In this document: piece after piece, positions 55,405-64,000 of the stretch
Layout: each line of letters starts with the position of its first letter
Numbering within the stretch: the first letter of the stretch is position 1
From: Brucellaceae bacterium
GTDB taxonomy: Bacteria > Pseudomonadota > Alphaproteobacteria > Rhizobiales > Rhizobiaceae
Reading direction: 5' to 3'
Length of the DNA: 64,000 bases
Assembly (NCBI GenBank): GCA_020637755.1
Contig: JACKJW010000001.1
Span: 139,879-203,878, forward strand
Translations under genes and position numbers: made by a program
Notes under the pieces: generated by a model
What the model was told of the DNA's origin: nothing
Seen by the model: the letters and a program-made list of their open reading frames with translations, nothing else
The model's database searches: none

Positions 55405-55728
55405 TTGTCCTCCTCCCAAAGGGCCATGCGTTGCACATGGCAGGATTTACGCAAAAGGCCGTCCTTGCAAGTCCGGCGTGACATCAGGTGAGCGGATTTC
55501 CGGAAGCTGACCGGCACCCTTCCAGTTGCACCGGCACGGAAAGGCCCGCCACCTGTCCGCTGCAAACAATGCCGACAGCCCCCTGGGTAAACCATTGTAC
55601 TTTCGGTCGCGAGCGGGCGATTGGCCGGCACTTGAGCATGATTGCTTTGCCAGGCAGCCTTGCGCATAATAGCTGACCCGGATCGGCCATAGAGAAGCCA
55701 CAGTGCCGGGGAGGAGGAGACCGGCCTG
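55405..55728. promoter_or_regulatory. 324-base divergent regulatory gap between coxS and the FIST gene
   Basis: No gene is supported here. For the plus-strand FIST operon, TTGCTT (55642-55647) and CATAAT (55665-55670), 17 bases apart, make a plausible sigma-70 promoter. A GGAGGAGGAGA site precedes the GTG start at 55729. No clear hexamers were found for coxS on the minus strand. Confidence 0.45.
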
Positions 55729-56904
55729 GTGTACACGAGGACGGAATACACATGCGGAACGGTGGCACTGTCTGCAACCAGCGGCACCGCAAGGGAGTTC
55801 TGTCAGCGGATCGCGCGCGAGGCCGAGGCGGCCGGCGGCGCGTTCGCCTATGTCTTCCATTCCCCTGAAATCTTTTCACCGCAGGATCTGGCGGCCGCGT
55901 TCCGCGAACTGGCGCCGGGCGTGCCCCATGCCGGCTGCACGACGGCTGGCGAGATCACGCCAGCCGGCCTTGTTGCCGGAAATGCGGTTGCCGTGCTCCT
56001 GCCCAAGCGTTGCTTTTCGGTGATGGCGACGATGATCCGCGACATCTCGTCGGGCGGCATGGAAAGGATCACCGGAGCGGTGGAGCGGCTTCGCCTGGAC
56101 ATCAGCCAGCAGACGGTTACACCTGATGCGCGCAGCTTCGCCGTCTGCCTGATCGACGGATTGTGCTACGCCGAAGAGGCTATCACCTCGGCGATCCACT
56201 GGGGCCTGGATGACATTCCCCTTCTTGGCGGTTCAGCCGGTGACGACATGCGCTTCAAGGAGACCACGGTGCTGTGCAACGGCAAGGCCGCCGTCGATGC
56301 GGTCGTGATCGTGCTGGTCAACACAAGCGTGCCATTCCATATCTTCAAGACAGACAATTTCGTGCCGACTGACACCAAGCTTGTCGTCACGGCCTCCGAT
56401 CCGGAACAGCGTATCGTGCACGAGTTGAACGCCGAAGCCGCAGCGACGGAATATGCCAGTGCCATCGGCATGGACCCGCACTCGCTCGGACCTTTCTCCT
56501 TCGCCTCGCATCCGGTGGTGGTGCGGGTCGGCGCCGACTACTATTGCCGCTCCATCCAGAAACCCAATGACGACGGTTCGCTCTCGTTCTTCTGTGCCAT
56601 CGATGACGGCATCGTCCTCACGGTTGCCAAGCCGACAGGGATGGTGGAAACGACGCGGGCGGCGCTCGATGATGTCGCAAAACAGCTCAACGGAATCGAC
56701 ATGATCCTTGGCTTCGAGTGCACGCACAGGCGGCTGGATGCCCAAAACCGGCAGATTGCCCGTGACGTCTCAGACCTCTATGTCAGCAACAACGTGATCG
56801 GCTTTGCCACATACGGGGAGCAGTACCGCTCGATGCATCTCAACCAGACCTTTACGGGCGTGGCCTTCGGCCATTTGCCCGATCCCGCCAAGGCTGCCGA
56901 GTGA
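55729..56904 (+). CDS. FIST N/C-domain sensory protein (NosP-like)
   Basis: This 391-residue soluble protein has an N-terminal FIST domain (AGCTTAGEITPAGLVAGNAV and DDIPLLGGSAGDD are typical) and a C-terminal FIST_C domain (MILGFECTHRRLDAQ, NNVIGFATYGEQY). FIST proteins sense small ligands; the NosP subgroup binds haem and nitric oxide and is encoded next to a hybrid histidine kinase, exactly as here. Haem binding is inferred, not visible. Translation starts at GTG 55729 after GGAGGAGGAGA. The kinase gene begins three bases after its stop. Confidence 0.88.
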   Translation: MYTRTEYTCGTVALSATSGTAREFCQRIAREAEAAGGAFAYVFHSPEIFSPQDLAAAFRELAPGVPHAGCTTAGEITPAGLVAGNAVAVLLPKRCFSVMATMIRDISSGGMERITGAVERLRLDISQQTVTPDARSFAVCLIDGLCYAEEAITSAIHWGLDDIPLLGGSAGDDMRFKETTVLCNGKAAVDAVVIVLVNTSVPFHIFKTDNFVPTDTKLVVTASDPEQRIVHELNAEAAATEYASAIGMDPHSLGPFSFASHPVVVRVGADYYCRSIQKPNDDGSLSFFCAIDDGIVLTVAKPTGMVETTRAALDDVAKQLNGIDMILGFECTHRRLDAQNRQIARDVSDLYVSNNVIGFATYGEQYRSMHLNQTFTGVAFGHLPDPAKAAE

Positions 56905-56907
56905 TTC

Positions 56908-58245
56908 ATGCCCATCGAAGACATCAATGACGTCGAGAAACTGAAGCGCATCAATCGCGCGCTCATGGGCCGCGTGGAACGCTCGATGGAACAGCAGGGC
57001 AACGCATTTTCCCTGTTCCAGACCGCGATCAGCCTGGAGGGCCGGATCAAGGCGCGCACCGAGGAACTGCGCTCCACCTTGCGCCGGCTTGAAAAATCCA
57101 ATCACGAACTGGTCAAGGCCAAGGAAGCCGCGGAAGTGGCCAACCTGTCCAAGACGCGCTTTCTTGCCGCTGCCAGCCATGACGTGCTGCAGCCGCTCAA
57201 TGCCGCACGGCTCTCGGTTTCGGCGCTGTCCGACATGCAAGCCGGCAGCGAAGGGCATATCCTGGTCAAGCAGGTGGAGCGCTCGCTGGATACCATGGAA
57301 GAGTTGCTGCGCACGCTGCTCGACATTTCCAAACTCGACGCCGGTGTCATCAAGCCGGAAATCCAGCCAGTTTCGCTGGAGCCGATGTTCCAGTCACTGC
57401 AATCGGATTTTGCGCCGCTGGCGGCCCGCAAGGGTCTGACGCTGCGCTTCCGGCCGACCCGTTTTGTCATCCATTCCGACCCGGGCATGTATCGCCGCGT
57501 GTTGCAGAACATCATTTCCAACGCGATCCGCTACACAAGATCCGGCGGTGTGCTGATCGGAGCGCGGCTTGCCGGCGGGCAGGTGCGTGTGGACGTGATC
57601 GACAGCGGAAAGGGCATTCCGCCGGACGAGCACGAAGCCGTCTTCGAGGAATTCCACCGCGGACCGGATGCCGGCGAGGATGATCGCACGGGCGGGCTGG
57701 GTCTTGGACTTTCCATCGTCAAGCGCATGGTGGCAACGCTCGGCCACGAGCTGACCTTTTCATCGACTGTCGGCAAAGGCACGATCTTCAAGCTCAAGGC
57801 GCCGCTGGCGGCGCGCATTGCCGACGACCTGCCGCTCGGGCCTGTCGAGGTGGAACGGCCGCGCACCTACGGCATGGACAGCGCCAGTGTCCTGCTGATC
57901 GAGAACGATGTGCAGGTGCGGCGCGCGATGGATGCGCTGCTCCGGCGATGGGGATGTGTGGTGCGTTCCGGCGCATCGCTCGGCGAAGTGCTTCATCTCG
58001 TTGAAGAAGACGGGTTCCGGCCGGACATCATCATCGCCGACCAGCATCTCGACCAGGGCGACCTCGGCACCGAGGCCATCACCGAAGCGCGCCGCGTGCT
58101 CAAGCAGGCGGTGCCCGCGCTCATCACCACCGCCGATTTTTCCGAGGACCTAGCCCAGGTGGCACGCGGCAGCCACATGGAGGTCATGCGCAAGCCGGTG
58201 AAGCCCGCGCAGTTGCGCGCGCTCATGGCCCACATGCTGGCTTGA
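56908..58245 (+). CDS. Hybrid sensor histidine kinase without sensor domain (NahK-like)
   Basis: This 445-residue cytoplasmic kinase begins with an approximately 80-residue coiled-coil (EELRSTLRRLEKSNHELVKA) and has no PAS, GAF or membrane segment. The HisKA domain carries H91 in AAASHDVLQPLNAARL. The ATPase domain has N-box NIISNAIRY and G-boxes DSGKGIP and GLGLGLSIV. A C-terminal receiver domain follows, with the phosphoacceptor aspartate D378 in IIIADQHLDQGD. It must take its input from a partner; the FIST protein encoded three bases upstream is the obvious one. It has no output domain, so phosphate is probably passed on to another protein. Confidence 0.9.
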   Translation: MPIEDINDVEKLKRINRALMGRVERSMEQQGNAFSLFQTAISLEGRIKARTEELRSTLRRLEKSNHELVKAKEAAEVANLSKTRFLAAASHDVLQPLNAARLSVSALSDMQAGSEGHILVKQVERSLDTMEELLRTLLDISKLDAGVIKPEIQPVSLEPMFQSLQSDFAPLAARKGLTLRFRPTRFVIHSDPGMYRRVLQNIISNAIRYTRSGGVLIGARLAGGQVRVDVIDSGKGIPPDEHEAVFEEFHRGPDAGEDDRTGGLGLGLSIVKRMVATLGHELTFSSTVGKGTIFKLKAPLAARIADDLPLGPVEVERPRTYGMDSASVLLIENDVQVRRAMDALLRRWGCVVRSGASLGEVLHLVEEDGFRPDIIIADQHLDQGDLGTEAITEARRVLKQAVPALITTADFSEDLAQVARGSHMEVMRKPVKPAQLRALMAHMLA

Positions 58246-58281
58246 AACCTGCTGCCGCCAAAATCTTCCGGTGATTGCCGT

Positions 58282-60213
58282 TCAAGCGCGGCCCGGGCGG
58301 GCCTCCAGCCCTTCGCCGGTGCCCAGCGCGGCCAGCACCTGCGCAACAATGTGGGGCGCGTTGAGGCCGGCCTCGTCGTACATTTTCGACGGGCTGTCGT
58401 GCTGGATGAAGCTGTCCGGCAGCACCATGGAGCGTACCCGCAGGCCACCGCGATCCAGATGCCCGTGTTGTGCGAGGAATTGCAGCACATGGCTGCCGAA
58501 GCCGCCGATTGCGCCCTCCTCAACCGTCACCAGAACCTCGTGCTCGCGGGCAAGGCGGGCGATGAGGTCCCCGTCCAGCGGCTTGGCGAAACGGGCATCA
58601 GCGACTGTGGTCGAAAGGCCGCGCGTTTCCAGGTCCTCGGCTGCCTTCATGCATTCGCCGAGGCGCGTACCGAGCGACAAAAGTGCGACCTTTGTGCCCT
58701 CGCGAATGATCCGGCCCTTGCCTATCGGGAGCACCGTGCCGCGTTCGGGCATGTCGACGCCTTCGCCGTCGCCACGCGGGAAGCGGAAGGCCGACGGGGC
58801 ATCGTCAATGGCGATTGAGGTCGCCACCATGTGCTTCAGCTCCGCCTCATCGGCCGGTGCCATGACGACAAAGCCTGGAAGGTTGGCGAGATAGGCTATG
58901 TCGAAGGAACCGGCATGGGTGGGGCCATCGGCACCCACAAGCCCGGCCCGGTCGATCGCAAAGCGCACCGGCAGGTTCTGGATGGCCACGTCATGGACGA
59001 CCTGGTCATAGCCGCGCTGCAGGAAGGTGGAATAGATGGCGCAGACGGGCTTCATGCCCGCGCCGGCCAGCCCCGCTGCGAAGGTGACGGCGTGCTGTTC
59101 GGCAATGCCGACATCGAAGGTGCGGGCAGGAAAGCGCTTGCCGAAGAAATCGAGGCCGGTTCCCGACGGCATTGCGGCGGTGATGGCGACCACGCGCGGG
59201 TCTTCCTCGGCCTCGCGCACCAGAGCCTCCGCAAAAACCTTGGTGTAGGAGGGCGCGTTGGAGACCGGCTTCTTCTGCTCGCCGGTGATGACATCGAACT
59301 TTGCCACGCCGTGATATTTGTCGGAGGCCCTTTCGGCGGGCGCGTAGCCCTTGCCCTTCCTCGTCAGCGCGTGGATCAGGACCGGGCCGGTTGCGCGTGC
59401 CCTGACCGTGCGCAGCACCGAGAGCAATTGTTCCATGTCATGGCCATCTATGGGTCCGACATAGGAAAAGCCCAGTTCCTCGAACAGCGTACCGCCGACG
59501 ACCATGCCCTTGACGAGATGCTTGGCGCGTTCCGCCCCTTCCCGGAAAGGCGGCGGCAGAAGCTCCAGCGCGCTCCTCGCAATCGACTTGAAGTCCTGCA
59601 ACGGCTTTTCGGCATAGAGACGCGAGAGATATTTCGACATGGCGCCGACGGGCGGGGCGATCGACATTTCGTTGTCATTGAGAATGACGAACAGCCGCTT
59701 GCCCAGGTGCCCGGCATTGTTCAGCGCCTCATAGGCCATGCCGGCCGACATGGCGCCATCGCCGATCACGGCAATGGCGTCGCCGGTATCCATGCCGAAA
59801 TCGCGCGCGGCGGCAAAACCGAGCGCGGCAGAAATCGAGGTGGAGGAGTGGGCGGTGCCGAAGGGGTCGTAGTCGCTTTCGGTGCGTTTGGTGAAGCCGG
59901 AAAGCCCGCCGCCCTGCCGCAAGGTGCGGATGCGGTCGCGCCGCCCGGTCAGGATCTTGTGGGGGTAGGCCTGATGGCCGACATCCCACACGAGCTTGTC
60001 GCGCGGGGTGTCAAAGACGGCGTGGATGGCAACCGTCATTTCAACGACGCCGAGCGAGGCACCCAGATGACCGCCGGTCACCGAGACGGCCGAAACGGTT
60101 TCCGCGCGCAATTCCTGGGCGAGGCGGGCAAGCTCGCCATCAGAAAACTGCTTCAGGTCCGCCGGGACATGAACCCGGTCAAGCAGCGGAGTTGCGGGCC
60201 TGTCATTGGTCAC
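58282..60213 (-). CDS. dxs: 1-deoxy-D-xylulose-5-phosphate synthase
   Basis: This 643-residue thiamine-diphosphate enzyme makes DXP from pyruvate and glyceraldehyde 3-phosphate, the first step of the MEP isoprenoid pathway. The motifs [24 protein letters not shown] and the ThDP motif [18 protein letters not shown] are intact, as is the transketolase central domain with [19 protein letters not shown] at 60213 ([14 protein letters not shown]) is preferred on ribosome-site spacing; another GTG at 60222 would add three residues. It converges with the kinase gene. Confidence 0.96.
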   Translation of the reverse strand: MTNDRPATPLLDRVHVPADLKQFSDGELARLAQELRAETVSAVSVTGGHLGASLGVVEMTVAIHAVFDTPRDKLVWDVGHQAYPHKILTGRRDRIRTLRQGGGLSGFTKRTESDYDPFGTAHSSTSISAALGFAAARDFGMDTGDAIAVIGDGAMSAGMAYEALNNAGHLGKRLFVILNDNEMSIAPPVGAMSKYLSRLYAEKPLQDFKSIARSALELLPPPFREGAERAKHLVKGMVVGGTLFEELGFSYVGPIDGHDMEQLLSVLRTVRARATGPVLIHALTRKGKGYAPAERASDKYHGVAKFDVITGEQKKPVSNAPSYTKVFAEALVREAEEDPRVVAITAAMPSGTGLDFFGKRFPARTFDVGIAEQHAVTFAAGLAGAGMKPVCAIYSTFLQRGYDQVVHDVAIQNLPVRFAIDRAGLVGADGPTHAGSFDIAYLANLPGFVVMAPADEAELKHMVATSIAIDDAPSAFRFPRGDGEGVDMPERGTVLPIGKGRIIREGTKVALLSLGTRLGECMKAAEDLETRGLSTTVADARFAKPLDGDLIARLAREHEVLVTVEEGAIGGFGSHVLQFLAQHGHLDRGGLRVRSMVLPDSFIQHDSPSKMYDEAGLNAPHIVAQVLAALGTGEGLEARPGRA

Positions 60214-60363
60214 GCGCGGCACTTCCCGTCTGTCTTTTCATCCTGCCCGGAACTCCACGCCCCGGACCTGCCCTTCACCTAATTCAGGCTCCGGCGCTTT
60301 GCAATGGAAGCCGTGGCCGAGATTTGTCCTGCATTCGTTGCATTTTTTGTGCAAGGCGGCGGA

Positions 60364-61731
60364 TCAACGCGGAGTAGCGACCATGCGCAACCCGCCGTCA
60401 GGCTGGGTCGTCAGCTTCTGGACCGGCCACGGCTCGGGTGCACCCGGCGCCATGTCGAAGCGGAAGCGTTTCATCAGGACAGCCAGCGCGATCACGGCCT
60501 CCTGAAGCGCGAAGGCGGCACCGATGCAGATGCGCGGGCCGGCACCGAAGGGCAGATACTGGAACCGGTCAATGGCGTCGCGGTTCTCCGGCCAGAAGCG
60601 CTCGGGCATGAAGGCCTCCGGCCTGTCCCAATAGAGGCGGTGGCGGTGGATGACCCAGGGCATGACGAGAACCTGCGTACCGGCCTTGAGCTCAAGGTCG
60701 CGCCAGGTCTCGTCCGCCACCACCTCGCGGTTGATCGACGGGGCGGGCGGATAGAGCCTGAGCGCCTCCTCGAAGGCCGCGCGGGTCAACGGCATGGCGT
60801 CCAGCCACAGCCAGGGATCGTCCACCGTGGCCGTCACCCGGCCGATCTCCTCTTCCAGCCTCTCGCGTTCCTGCGGCGCATGGGCGAGCAGATAGAGCGT
60901 CCAGCCAAGGGCGCGTGCGGTCGTTTCGTGACCGGCGCCGATGAAGGTGATGATATTGTCCTCCACCTCGTCGCGCGTCAGCCCGTCCGGCCCCTCGGCG
61001 CGAAGCAGCAAGGTGAGGAAATCCTCCGGCGGGTCACGATCCAGCTTGGCGCGGCGCATCTCCATGGTCTCACGGACGATCTTGCGGAAGAAGGCAAGCG
61101 CGGAGCGCCCGCGCAGGCGCGTGATGCGCGGCAGCCAATCCGGCGCTGCCAGCAGGTCGAGCGGGTCGACCCGGCCCATGGTCTCCAGCAGGCGCTCGAC
61201 GCGCTCGCCGAAAAGCTCCGGCTCGCCTGCGATCTCGTTGGAAAACAGTGTCTCGGCCAGAATTTCATAGGTGAGCTGCGTCATGTCATGGGCCATGTCG
61301 AAGGCCCCTTCCCGCTGCTCGTATACGGAAACGAAGCGCTCGGCCGTTTCCAGCATGGGGCGGGCAAAGCCCTGGATATGGCGCGGGGTGAAGACCGGCG
61401 CCATGGCGCGGCGCGAGCGCTTCCAGGTTTCGCCCTCTGCCGTCAGCAGCCCGTCGCGCAGGATGGGGCGCAGGATCTTCTGGCGCACCCGCGCCATCTT
61501 GTAGTTCCTGGCATTGTCCACCAGTACATGGCGGACCAGAGCCGGATCATTGGCGACCAGCAGCGGCCCGCCGACGCCGGTCTTGATATGAATCCAAGGC
61601 TCGTTGTAGGAGGGCTCGCCCCACAGCTCCAGCGGATTGCGGTAAACGATGCGCACCATCTGGAGGAAGGATGGCGGGCTGGTGCGCGGCACGGGCGCGG
61701 GAGGCGCAAAAGGCACGGGCCTTGTGTCCAT
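60364..61731 (-). CDS. Cytochrome P450
   Basis: This 455-residue soluble P450 has I-helix oxygen motif AGHETT (266-271), K-helix ExxR at E322-R325 (EEALRLYPPAP), the PERF segment (EAFMPERFWPE) and the haem-ligand loop FGAGPRICIG with C402. Its layout resembles the bacterial P450 group related to CYP4/CYP102-type fatty-acid or aromatic hydroxylases. No ferredoxin or ferredoxin reductase gene is nearby, so the redox partner is unknown. The ATG at 61731 follows AAAGGAG; the frame remains open upstream into the gyrB start region but that part is not coding. Confidence 0.93.
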   Translation of the reverse strand: MDTRPVPFAPPAPVPRTSPPSFLQMVRIVYRNPLELWGEPSYNEPWIHIKTGVGGPLLVANDPALVRHVLVDNARNYKMARVRQKILRPILRDGLLTAEGETWKRSRRAMAPVFTPRHIQGFARPMLETAERFVSVYEQREGAFDMAHDMTQLTYEILAETLFSNEIAGEPELFGERVERLLETMGRVDPLDLLAAPDWLPRITRLRGRSALAFFRKIVRETMEMRRAKLDRDPPEDFLTLLLRAEGPDGLTRDEVEDNIITFIGAGHETTARALGWTLYLLAHAPQERERLEEEIGRVTATVDDPWLWLDAMPLTRAAFEEALRLYPPAPSINREVVADETWRDLELKAGTQVLVMPWVIHRHRLYWDRPEAFMPERFWPENRDAIDRFQYLPFGAGPRICIGAAFALQEAVIALAVLMKRFRFDMAPGAPEPWPVQKLTTQPDGGLRMVATPR

Positions 61732-61757
61732 GGCAGTCTCCTTTGAGACGAATATAG

Positions 61758-64000
<2,243 letters not shown>

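Overview
The window is GC-rich chromosomal DNA from an alphaproteobacterium, most likely order Hyphomicrobiales (Rhizobiales). The evidence is the gbpR/chvE/gguAB sugar locus, an arsR-arsC-aqpS arsenic operon, NrnC instead of Orn, the DUF2849/cysI/cysH/DUF934 sulfur cluster and rhizobial-type palindromic repeats. I cannot assign a genus. No phage, integrase, transposase or CRISPR was seen; the region reads as core and metabolic chromosome.

Layout. 1-1.7 kb: a truncated LysR regulator divergent from a SAM methyltransferase. 1.7-15.5 kb: a ChvE/GguAB sugar ABC importer with its divergent LysR regulator. It runs into one tightly overlapping operon holding both a non-phosphorylative L-arabinose route (1-dehydrogenase, lactonase, arabonate dehydratase, keto-deoxyarabonate dehydratase, ketoglutarate-semialdehyde dehydrogenase) and the lower half of the De Ley-Doudoroff D-galactose route (dgoK, dgoA), plus an aldose epimerase. 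15.6-18.2 kb: purU, then an arsenic operon that disposes of arsenite through an aquaglyceroporin. 18.3-28.6 kb: housekeeping genes (NDUFA9-like protein, TauE-like permease, uppP, GST, queG, mepA, a lipid-exporter-type ABC protein, dapB, gpmA) and a tRNA-Leu(CAG).

28.8-33.8 kb: an enoyl-CoA hydratase, an EamA transporter, and on the minus strand the assimilatory sulfate/sulfite reduction operon; its cysH has a locally scrambled reading frame. 34.1-43.0 kb: one long minus-strand operon for an acyl-CoA ligase, a 3-hydroxybutyrate dehydrogenase-like SDR, a complete branched-chain-type ABC importer and an alpha/beta hydrolase, with a PAS-LuxR regulator divergent from it. 43.0-47.5 kb: a class A PBP, nrnC and an M20 peptidase. 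47.5-47.8 kb: a gap holding two stem-loops with the same loop sequence, the second followed by a T-run, read here as a candidate minus-strand sRNA. 47.8-51.4 kb: polA carrying an in-frame palindromic repeat, and a LysE exporter. 51.5-55.4 kb: coxSLM encoding a form II molybdenum hydroxylase. 55.7-58.2 kb: a FIST-domain protein with a sensorless hybrid histidine kinase (NosP/NahK-like). 58.3-64 kb: dxs, a cytochrome P450 and the 5' part of gyrB.

The most interesting items are the candidate sRNA, the repeat inserted in polA, the scrambled cysH, the FIST/kinase pair and the merged arabinose/galactose operon.
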